A DNA stretch of 5,401 bases from contig QHOF01000166.1 in assembly GCA_003219335.1 (NCBI GenBank), positions 1 through 5,401 of the forward strand. The letters are read 5' to 3'. Shown piece by piece: positions 1 to 4,544 of this stretch; positions within the stretch are counted from its first letter, which is position 1, and each line of letters begins with the position of its first letter. The position numbers and the translations under genes were made by a program. Source of the stretch: Verrucomicrobiota bacterium (GTDB lineage Bacteria; Verrucomicrobiota; Verrucomicrobiia; Chthoniobacterales; UBA10450). The notes beneath the pieces are model-generated. The model saw only the letters and a list, made by a program, of their open reading frames with translations, searched no databases and was not told the origin of the DNA.

Positions 1-285
1 ATTTCTGGTGCGGCACTCGTCATCGCTCGGATGGCTGGCTTTGGATTGTTATCATTAGGTGTCGCTTGTTGGCCGCGCGTTGAAGCAACCATCGCGCGCG
101 TCCGGGCGATGCTTATCTACAATTTGGTGGCGACTGCTTACCTCGGATACCTACGCTTTGGCAGTGAATCAGTCGGAAAACTTTTATTCCCCGCCCTTGC
201 AGTTCACGCCGTGCTGGCAATTCTTTTCGTTGGAGTCTGGCTCAAAGATCACTCTAATGGAGCGAGCAAACGATCATGGACGTGA
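1..285 (+). CDS. Small multi-pass membrane protein, C-terminal part (5' end outside window)
   Basis: The reading frame is open from base 1 and ends at TGA 283-285, giving 94 visible residues; the true start lies to the left, although an internal ATG occurs at 31. Three hydrophobic segments are visible, at about residues 4-24, 36-53 and 61-82, separated by short basic or polar loops (WPRVEATIARVR between the first two). The tail is hydrophilic and basic (KDHSNGASKRSWT), so the protein is probably an integral inner-membrane protein with a cytoplasmic C-terminus. I recognise no named family, and no catalytic motif can be seen. The 342-bp gap and candidate regulatory sites that follow suggest it is not in the same transcription unit as the DUF3300 gene. 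Confidence is good that it is coding, because helical hydrophobic periodicity is kept throughout, and low for any function. Confidence 0.7.
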   Translation: MSGAALVIARMAGFGLLSLGVACWPRVEATIARVRAMLIYNLVATAYLGYLRFGSESVGKLLFPALAVHAVLAILFVGVWLKDHSNGASKRSWT

Positions 286-506
286 TTCGCAGAATTCTGA
301 GTATCACGATTGCCATAATTGCAACGGCATTGAAGCAAACAGATAAATTGAAACTCAAACTCCTGATCAAGCCCGCCAGCAGCCATCGTGGTGAACGGCT
401 CCGCGCCCATCAAACTCGTTGCCTTTTATTGCTGTGCGTCAGCCGCCGGGCAAGTAGGTTAGCGACGTACGACGAAGGTCCAATAGCACTGGACGCGGTT
501 CCATGA
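276..506 (+). CDS. Doubtful 76-codon ORF overlapping the end of the first gene
   Basis: An ATG at 276 overlaps the previous gene by 10 bp and opens a 76-residue frame. The first 18 residues (MDVIRRILSITIAIIATA) look like a short membrane anchor. A GGAG at 259-262 lies 13 nt upstream, which is rather far for a ribosome binding site. The rest is basic, cysteine-containing and unlike any family I know, and its 3' third runs through a motif (467-486) that I suspect is regulatory DNA. It is most likely a chance ORF or the remains of a small membrane gene; listed for completeness only. Confidence 0.15.
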   Translation: MDVIRRILSITIAIIATALKQTDKLKLKLLIKPASSHRGERLRAHQTRCLLLLCVSRRASRLATYDEGPIALDAVP

Positions 507-507
507 T
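467..507 (+). promoter_or_regulatory. Candidate regulatory motif, copy 1 (upstream of DUF3300)
   Basis: The 20-mer GTACGACGAAGGTCCAATAG (467-486) matches positions 3033-3052, upstream of the YSC84 gene, at 14 of 20 bases without gaps. Both copies are followed by CCATGAT, here at 501-507 and there at 3072-3078, with gaps of 14 and 19 nt. Within this copy GTCCA (478-482) and TGGAC (490-494) form a 5-bp inverted repeat with a 7-nt spacer. The motif lies about 140 bp before ATG 628. A regulator site or promoter element shared by the two units is inference; the unequal spacing argues against a simple -35/-10 pair. Confidence 0.3.
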
Positions 508-558
508 ATCCTAACTTCACGCTCGCGGAGCATGCTCTCGGGCCTTATGCTCTGAGGC

Positions 559-582
559 AATTTGAAAAAAACACTTCAAATT
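559..582. repeat. Perfect 8-bp inverted repeat before the DUF3300 gene
   Basis: The arms AATTTGAA (559-566) and TTCAAATT (575-582) are exact reverse complements separated by 8 nt. The centre is 57 bp before ATG 628. It could be an operator for a dimeric regulator or a weak 5'-UTR hairpin. The AT-rich stem and the lack of a following T-run make an intrinsic terminator unlikely. Confidence 0.4.
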
Positions 583-627
583 CTCTGCGTGGTAATCCAT
601 TAAATTCCCCAAGACCCCACAATCGAT

Positions 628-1845
628 ATGAAAATAAAAACTCCGCTCCCGAAACTCATCATCGCGGCGGTGTGCGTCGCCGCCATCCTCCATCCAGGCA
701 GCATGTTCGCACAGGCGCCGCCAGGACAGCCGGCCCCCGCGGCGGCCGCCGGGCCGATGCTCTCACCTGATCAATTGGAGCAATTGGTTGGTCGTGTGGC
801 GCTTTATCCCGACGACTTGTTAGGCTTGGTGCTGCCCGCGGCCACCACGCCGCTCGACATCGTGAAAGGTCAGCAATTTCTCGCAAAGCACAAGACGAAT
901 AAGAGCCTCAAGCCGGATCCATCGATCTCACAGCCGGTCATGAGTCTTTTGACCTATCCGGATGTGGTCGACCTCATGGCCAATGACCTCGATTGGACCG
1001 AGGCGCTCGGAAACGCGGTGCTCGCGCAGCAGGCAGATGTGCTCCAGGCGATCCAGGTTTTCCGCCGCAAGGCGGAAGCTGCTGGAAATCTGAAAACCGA
1101 CGACAAACAGGTGGTAGTGACGCAGCAGGAGGTCATCAAGATCGTCCCGGCGAAGCCCGAGGTAATCTACGTGCCGCAATACCAGCCTTCGACTGTGGTC
1201 GTGCAGCAAGCGGCACCGGCCGTTACATATTATCCTACAGCATATCCCAGCTATTATTATCCCGGCGCGACCGCGGCAGCCGCAACGGCTGGTTTCGTGG
1301 CTGGTGCCGCGACTGCCTACGGGCTGAACTGGGGTGCGGGTTCGGTCTACTACGGCGCGAATTACGCCAACCAGTCCTATTACAATCAGCAGCAAAGGCA
1401 GAATTACGCGAATAATGCGCAGCAAAACCGGGAGAACTATTCTCAACAAAACCAACAGCAGCGCCAAAATACTATTTCGCAAAACCAGAGTTCGCGGCAG
1501 CAGACAAGCACAACCAACCAGGCGCAACGGCAGGACTCCAGGAGCAACACACAGTCGCAGGCGTCGGCTAATCAGTCGCAACGCCAGAGCAGCGCGCAGC
1601 AACGCCAGGGTGGGCGACAGGGTGGCGGCGGTTCGCCGGAGGGTGCGCAAAGCTTCCGGGGCGGAGGACAGCGGTCCGCTTCGTCCGGGCAGTTTGGCGG
1701 AGAAAGGTTTGGTGGCGGCCGGGAAGGTGGCGGCGCATTTGGCGGCGCTTCCTCGGGTGCCCGATCGCAAAGCTTCAGCCGCCGGGGCGGAGAAAGCATG
1801 TCGAGCATGAGAGGCGGCCGAGGCGGAGGCGGACGCCGGCGATAA
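628..1845 (+). CDS. DUF3300 domain exported protein with Q/N- and RGG-rich tail
   Basis: The product has 405 residues. Residues 1-29 form a signal peptide (basic start, hydrophobic core IIAAVCVAAIL, likely cut after MFAQA), so the protein is exported. Residues 45 to about 190 match the DUF3300 family as I know it: LSPDQLEQLVGRVALYPDDLLGLVL, a PLDIVKGQQFL segment, the TYPDVVDLMANDLDWTEALGNAVLAQQADVLQAIQ helices, then PEVIYVPQYQP. An Ala/Gly/Tyr-rich stretch follows (196-235), with a weakly hydrophobic part at 214-233. Residues 246-329 are Q/N/S-rich, and 326-405 are Gly/Arg/Ser-rich with repeated RGG-type boxes ending in GGRRR. The family has no established biochemical role that I know of. The start is the only one giving the complete signal peptide; no Shine-Dalgarno is visible. 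DUF2950 follows after 37 bp, probably in the same mRNA. Confidence 0.93.
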   Translation: MKIKTPLPKLIIAAVCVAAILHPGSMFAQAPPGQPAPAAAAGPMLSPDQLEQLVGRVALYPDDLLGLVLPAATTPLDIVKGQQFLAKHKTNKSLKPDPSISQPVMSLLTYPDVVDLMANDLDWTEALGNAVLAQQADVLQAIQVFRRKAEAAGNLKTDDKQVVVTQQEVIKIVPAKPEVIYVPQYQPSTVVVQQAAPAVTYYPTAYPSYYYPGATAAAATAGFVAGAATAYGLNWGAGSVYYGANYANQSYYNQQQRQNYANNAQQNRENYSQQNQQQRQNTISQNQSSRQQTSTTNQAQRQDSRSNTQSQASANQSQRQSSAQQRQGGRQGGGGSPEGAQSFRGGGQRSASSGQFGGERFGGGREGGGAFGGASSGARSQSFSRRGGESMSSMRGGRGGGGRRR

Positions 1846-1882
1846 ATCAGGAACTCAACGCTCTATAATATTGGATATAACT

Positions 1883-2779
1883 ATGAAAACTTTTCTCACT
1901 TCTCTTATCGTGGCGGTCGCCTGTCTGCAATCCGCAATTAGCGCGGAGGAAAAAGGCGTGCCAACGCAGCGCGCCTTCGAGACGCCGGAAGCCGCGGCCG
2001 ATGCCGTTGTCACCGCTCTCAAGACCGGTGAGAACGCGCCTCTCATCGAAATCTTCGGCACGAAACACAAGGACCTGATCGGCACGGTCGATGCCGCGCG
2101 CGATCGCGAACTGCGCGCGCGTGTCGCCAAGATGGCGGACGATCACCGGCACTTCATCACAAATGACGACGGCTCGGTTACAATCGTTGTCGGCTTCCAA
2201 GCGTGGCCTTTCCCCATTCCACTGGTCAAGACGGGCGCCGGCTGGCAATTCAACACCGATGCCGGGATTGAAGAACTGCTGAAGCGGCGCATTGGTGAAA
2301 ACGAGCTCAGCGCTATCGCCACCCTCCGCGCCTACGTGGATGCACAGCGGCAATACGCTGCCGAACCGCGCGATGGCACGGAAGTCCGGCAGTTCGCGCA
2401 AAAGGTCCAGAGCTCGCCGGGCAAGAAAGACGGCCTTTACTGGCCGGCTGATGCTGCCAAGGGCGAAAAACCCAGCCCCGCGGGGCCTGAAATCAAGGAC
2501 GCGAAGACACCGTATGCCGGTTATTACTTCAAAATCCTCACCGCCCAGGGCGCCGCGGCCCCGGCCGGCAAATATAGTTACGTCATCAATGGCCGACTCA
2601 TTGGCGGCTTCGCCATGATCGCCTGGCCCGCTGACTACGGGAAGACGGGTGTGATGACGCTCCTTGTGAATCATTATGGCGACGTCTATCAAAAAGATCT
2701 CGGGCCTAAAACCGCCACGCTTGCCGCCGGGATCCACGAATACAATCCCGACGAGAGTTGGACCAAGGTTACCGATTAG
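1883..2779 (+). CDS. DUF2950 family exported protein
   Basis: The product has 298 residues, full length for the family. Residues 1-21 (MKTFLTSLIVAVACLQSAISA) form a clear signal peptide, so the protein is likely periplasmic. The mature part matches DUF2950 along its length: QRAFETPEAAADAVVTALKTG, PIPLVKTGAGWQFNTDAG, the RRIGENELSAIATLRAYVDAQRQYA helix, SSPGKKDGLYWPA, GYYFKILTAQG, YSYVINGRLIGGFAMIAWPADYG, VMTLLVNHYGDVYQKDLGP and a final PDESW. The biochemical role of the family is unknown to me. A TTG at 1871 would add four residues (LDIT) before the signal peptide; ATG 1883 gives a normal export signal and is preferred. There is no obvious Shine-Dalgarno. The gene sits 37 bp after the DUF3300 gene, and the two families are, to my recollection, often neighbours, which suggests a shared envelope task. 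Confidence 0.95.
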   Translation: MKTFLTSLIVAVACLQSAISAEEKGVPTQRAFETPEAAADAVVTALKTGENAPLIEIFGTKHKDLIGTVDAARDRELRARVAKMADDHRHFITNDDGSVTIVVGFQAWPFPIPLVKTGAGWQFNTDAGIEELLKRRIGENELSAIATLRAYVDAQRQYAAEPRDGTEVRQFAQKVQSSPGKKDGLYWPADAAKGEKPSPAGPEIKDAKTPYAGYYFKILTAQGAAAPAGKYSYVINGRLIGGFAMIAWPADYGKTGVMTLLVNHYGDVYQKDLGPKTATLAAGIHEYNPDESWTKVTD

Positions 2780-2815
2780 TAGCCGGTTCCGCTGCTGTCC
2801 TGCGTGAAGCGGTAG

Positions 2816-2852
2816 GATCGTTCATTGTGAATGCGATCGCAAGCTGCGCTTG
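2816..2852 (+). terminator. Weak terminator-like tandem hairpins after DUF2950
   Basis: GATCGTTCA (2816-2824) pairs with TGAA and CGATC (2828-2831 and 2834-2838) around a TTG loop, with a 2-nt bulge. Directly after it, CAAGC (2840-2844) pairs with GCTTG (2848-2852) around TGC. The position 37 bp after the DUF2950 stop suits a transcript end, but there is no real T-run, so intrinsic termination is uncertain. Confidence 0.25.
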
Positions 2853-3032
2853 GATTGCATCCTCTTTCGCAGTCACAATCCCAGCTGGCACTACTCTGGT
2901 TGTGCGGAGACCCGCTGCCACACGGAACGTTGCAACGTCTGGCCCGTTCGGGGATGGCCTTTTCCATCTGCTCAGCTTTCCTGCGCGCCTATAAACGCCC
3001 GCAGGCTTCATGACAAGAAGCACAACCGCGCG

Positions 3033-3078
3033 GTAGGCCTAAAGTCCTACAGGCACCGTGTCCACAGCGTGCCATGAT
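3033..3078 (+). promoter_or_regulatory. Candidate regulatory motif, copy 2 (upstream of YSC84)
   Basis: GTAGGCCTAAAGTCCTACAG (3033-3052) matches the motif upstream of DUF3300 at 14 of 20 positions and is followed by the same CCATGAT (3072-3078). In this copy GTAGG (3033-3037) and CCTAC (3046-3050) form a 5-bp inverted repeat with an 8-nt spacer. It lies about 90 bp before the YSC84 start. Shared control of the two envelope units is inference from two copies only. Confidence 0.3.
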
Positions 3079-3124
3079 TAAACCGATCCAACTCCACCGT
3101 GAAGTTGGTCGACACTTCATTGAA

Positions 3125-3148
3125 ATGAACATACAAACAGATATATGA
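3125..3148 (+). other. 7-codon ORF overlapping the YSC84 start
   Basis: ATG 3125 encodes MNIQTDI and stops at TGA 3146-3148, which overlaps the YSC84 ATG 3145-3147 as ATGA. Its beginning (MNIQT) resembles the first residues of the YSC84 product (MNITS), so it could be a slipped duplicate of the start region. There is no visible ribosome binding site. A chance origin is quite possible for such a short ORF; it is noted because stop-start overlaps recur downstream. Confidence 0.15.
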
Positions 3149-3689
3149 ATATTACATCAAAATGGAAATACGCGCCGTGCTTGACGCTCGCCACCGTTGC
3201 GTTACTCAGCACTCACACAGCGTCCGCCGACGATTTGACTAGTGACTCCCGTCGCGCTCTGCAGCAGCTCGTAGCGCAAAATCCGGCGGCAGCCAAAGTT
3301 AAATCGAAAGCAGTGGCCATTCTTGTTTTTCCGGATGTAGTCAAGGCCGGCTTCATCCTTGGTGCGCAAGGGGGCAAAGGAATACTTTTCGTGCACGGAC
3401 AACCCAGGGGTCGCTACCGGGCCGTAGCCGCCTCTTATGGCTTGCAAGCCGGCATTCAAAAGTACGGTTACGCCCTCTTTTTCATGAACCAAAAGGCGCT
3501 GGACTGGGTAACAACACGCGCGGCTGGGAGATTGGCACCGGCCCGAGCGTCGTCATCGTGGACAAAGGGATGGCCCGCAGCTTCACCACCAATACTCTGC
3601 ATAGCGGTATCTATGCCTTCACCTTCGATCAGCAAGGTCTGATGGCCGGCCTTGGCCTCCAAGGCTCCAAGATCACGAGGATCGACTAA
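3145..3689 (+). pseudogene. YSC84/SYLF lipid-binding family gene, broken by a frameshift
   Basis: Frame 1 gives a signal peptide (MNITSKWKYAPCLTLATVALLSTHTASA, cut before DD) and then typical YSC84/SYLF sequence: AKVKSKAVAILVFPDVVKAGFILGAQGGKGIL, ASYGLQAGIQKYGYALFFMNQKALDW. After codon 121 (TGG 3505-3507) the frame loses all similarity and runs to a stop at 3642. The family sequence resumes in another frame from 3510: NNTRGWEIGTGPSVVIVDKG, then the SFTTNTLHSGIYAFTFDQQG region and GLMAGLGLQGSKIT, ending at TAA 3687-3689. One missing base after GT 3508-3509 explains this; restored, the junction reads DW-V-NN and the protein has about 181 residues, normal for exported bacterial members. SYLF proteins are associated with phospholipid binding, so an envelope role is likely. 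No degeneration is seen elsewhere, so it is either a recent mutation or a sequencing error. Confidence 0.87.
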
Positions 3690-3778
3690 TGACCATTTGA
3701 TTTCCTCGGCTTTGTCGAAGATTGAGCGTCCCGCAAAAAAGGATGCCAAGCTCGCGCCACTCGCCGCCGGTATGCACC

Positions 3779-3824
3779 GACAACGGTCTCGACGAAAGCG
3801 AAGGCCAAAGGCTGGACCGTTGTC
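3779..3824 (+). promoter_or_regulatory. Perfect 10-bp inverted repeat just before a mini-ORF
   Basis: GACAACGGTC (3779-3788) and GACCGTTGTC (3815-3824) are exact reverse complements with a 26-nt loop, and one further T-G wobble pair is possible inside. The 3' arm ends 3 nt before the ATG at 3828, so in RNA it would cover the region where a ribosome binds. No T-run follows, which speaks against an intrinsic terminator for YSC84. It may be an RNA structure controlling translation of the mini-ORF and next gene, or a DNA operator; both are inference. Confidence 0.4.
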
Positions 3825-3827
3825 ACC

Positions 3828-3869
3828 ATGAGGGACGATTGGAAGCGTATCTTTGCTTTTGAGCAATGA
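3828..3869 (+). CDS. 13-codon mini-ORF with DDWK core (candidate leader peptide 1)
   Basis: ATG 3828 encodes MRDDWKRIFAFEQ and stops at TGA 3867-3869. The stop overlaps ATG 3866 (ATGA), a possible start of the following membrane-protein gene. A second 13-codon ORF, MKDDWKQILPTKP at 4503-4544, has the same position relative to the next gene and the same core. Differences inside the core are conservative (R/K, AAG/AAA, F/L), as expected if the peptide itself is or was selected. No Shine-Dalgarno is visible, and a 10-bp inverted repeat ends 3 nt before the start. The frame is open further upstream to about 3726 without a recognisable domain, so this could instead be the end of a decayed gene. 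Expression is unproven. Confidence 0.35.
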   Translation: MRDDWKRIFAFEQ

Positions 3870-3894
3870 ACGGCGCATCGTTTAGCACTAGAGC

Positions 3895-3899
3895 AAGGG
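3895..3899 (+). promoter_or_regulatory. Ribosome binding site supporting start at 3908
   Basis: AAGGG sits 8 nt before ATG 3908, a normal Shine-Dalgarno distance. It is the best ribosome binding site in the window and favours 3908 over the in-frame ATG at 3866. Confidence 0.45.
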
Positions 3900-3907
3900 C
3901 GCGAGAT

Positions 3908-4444
3908 ATGAATGGCAGGGATCAGAAGACATCTGGCCTGAAAGAGAAGATTCTCCGCGAAGTGAAGGAGTTGCTGGCGATCTTCCTTTACTTGGCCCTG
4001 TTCTTCTGCGCCTTCACCATGTATCGGCAGCTCGTGATGAAGGAGGTGGGGTTCAGCTATTTCCATTACGGGTTTGCCCTAGTCAAGGCGCTCGTTTTGG
4101 CGAAGGTGATTCTGCTGGGTCAACATGTGCGATTTGCCAGGGTATTTGATGACCGGCCCTTGATTGTTCCAACCCTGTACAAGGTCGCGTTGTTCAGCCT
4201 TTTTGCGTTGGCCTTTGAAATTCTCGAACATGTCATTCGCGGCCTTCTTCATGGGAAGGACCCTCTGGGCGCCTTGCAGGAAATCATGAACGTAGGCCGG
4301 GATGAACTGCTCGCTCGGATCCTGGTGATGCTGGTCGCGTTCGCCCCCTTTTTCGCTTTCAGCGAGACGACGCGCGTGCTGGGTGAAGGCAGATTGCGTG
4401 AGTTGTTTCTCCACAATTGGTCAGTGAAGGAATCCGGTAAATGA
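3908..4444 (+). CDS. Four-helix integral membrane protein, family not recognised
   Basis: The product has 178 residues from ATG 3908, or 192 from the in-frame ATG 3866. The later start has AAGGG 8 nt upstream and removes an unlikely NGASFSTRARARD extension; the earlier one overlaps the stop of the 13-codon mini-ORF, so both may be used. A charged amphipathic N-terminus (GLKEKILREVKEL) is followed by hydrophobic segments at about 22-39, 54-71, 90-107 and 136-152. Fixed-looking features are FSYFHYGFALVKALVLAKVILLGQ, the loop FDDRPLIVPTLYK, and EILEHVIRGLLHG after the third helix. I recall similar unnamed proteins in other bacteria but know no function. It probably sits in the inner membrane. 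Its stop overlaps a following ATG (ATGA 4441-4444), and the SUMF1-like gene follows closely, so co-transcription is likely. Confidence 0.82.
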   Translation: MNGRDQKTSGLKEKILREVKELLAIFLYLALFFCAFTMYRQLVMKEVGFSYFHYGFALVKALVLAKVILLGQHVRFARVFDDRPLIVPTLYKVALFSLFALAFEILEHVIRGLLHGKDPLGALQEIMNVGRDELLARILVMLVAFAPFFAFSETTRVLGEGRLRELFLHNWSVKESGK

Positions 4445-4506
4445 GTGGCGGAGACAAACACTTCGTACAGCCCCCAAATAGCCGAAGCGAACCAAGACGG
4501 GCATGA
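4441..4506 (+). CDS. 21-codon ORF in a chain of stop-start overlaps (doubtful)
   Basis: ATG 4441 overlaps the stop of the membrane-protein gene (ATGA), and its own stop TGA 4504-4506 overlaps ATG 4503 of the next mini-ORF (again ATGA). The 21-residue product begins MSGGDKHFVQPPNS and ends EPRRA; it is hydrophilic and resembles nothing I know. Its role, if any, would be to carry ribosomes from one gene to the next. A chance origin is the simpler reading for so short a frame. Confidence 0.18.
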   Translation: MSGGDKHFVQPPNSRSEPRRA

Positions 4507-4544
4507 AAGACGATTGGAAACAAATCCTCCCAACGAAACCGTGA
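4503..4544 (+). CDS. 13-codon mini-ORF with DDWK core (candidate leader peptide 2)
   Basis: ATG 4503 encodes MKDDWKQILPTKP and stops at TGA 4542-4544, overlapping GTG 4541 (GTGA), the preferred start of the SUMF1-like gene. Length, position and core match the mini-ORF at 3828-3869; at DNA level GACGATTGGAA is identical in both (3834-3844 and 4509-4519), and ATC follows in the same codon position. No clear Shine-Dalgarno precedes it. Translational coupling to the SUMF1-like gene is plausible. Alternatively both copies are remnants of a duplicated coding end. Confidence 0.35.
   Translation: MKDDWKQILPTKP

Larger units (their letters stand above)
286..627. other. Non-coding region upstream of the DUF3300 gene
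   Basis: No convincing gene is visible in these 342 bp apart from the doubtful ORF described separately. The stretch holds a candidate regulatory motif at 467-507, a 10-bp palindrome GAGCATGCTC at 528-537 whose left half (GAGCAT) can also pair with ATGCTC at 547-552, and a perfect inverted repeat at 559-582. The last 120 bp are AT-richer than the flanking genes, as expected of a promoter region. I could not place a clean -35/-10 pair. No Shine-Dalgarno sequence precedes ATG 628. Confidence 0.6.
2780..3144. other. Non-coding region between the DUF2950 and YSC84 genes
   Basis: No credible gene is visible in these 365 bp. Short ORFs on both strands have no recognisable domain, no ribosome binding site and cysteine- and histidine-rich, low-quality translations. 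The left part has two small hairpins (2816-2852); the right part has the second copy of the candidate motif (3033-3078) and a 7-codon ORF touching the YSC84 start. The gap length and the motif suggest that YSC84 has its own promoter. Confidence 0.6.

Noticed and set aside
928..1770. 280-codon ORF on the - strand inside the DUF3300 gene
   Set aside because: Leucine/arginine-rich antisense shadow of the Q- and G-rich codons; no domain, and the + strand frame has a clear signal peptide and family match.
1372..1842. CRISPR-like or tandem-repeat DNA in the DUF3300 tail
   Set aside because: The repetitiveness is irregular codon-level low complexity (CAG/CAA, GGC/GGA) within a coding frame, with no fixed repeat unit or spacer length.
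1871..1882. TTG start four codons upstream of the DUF2950 ATG
   Set aside because: It would put LDIT before a standard signal peptide and has no ribosome binding site; ATG 1883 is the better start.
1847..2737. 296-codon ORF on the - strand opposite the DUF2950 gene
   Set aside because: Antisense frame kept open by GC-rich third positions; no recognisable protein features, whereas the + strand matches DUF2950 from end to end.
2758..3077. Several 60-84 codon ORFs on both strands in the gap after DUF2950
   Set aside because: Mutually overlapping, with no ribosome binding sites or family resemblance, and crossing the candidate regulatory motif; best read as chance.
3505..3516. Programmed -1 frameshift in the YSC84 gene
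   Set aside because: The junction (GGGTAACAAC) has no X-XXY-YYZ slippery heptamer and I saw no strong downstream stem; YSC84 genes are not known to me to be recoded.
3468..3878. 136-codon ORF on the - strand covering the YSC84 frameshift
   Set aside because: It lies opposite clear YSC84 coding sequence and has no domain of its own.
4445..4540. Upstream GTG start for the SUMF1-like gene
   Set aside because: The frame is open, but it would add 32 hydrophilic residues before a signal-peptide-like segment; GTG 4541 makes more sense, though this is not excluded.
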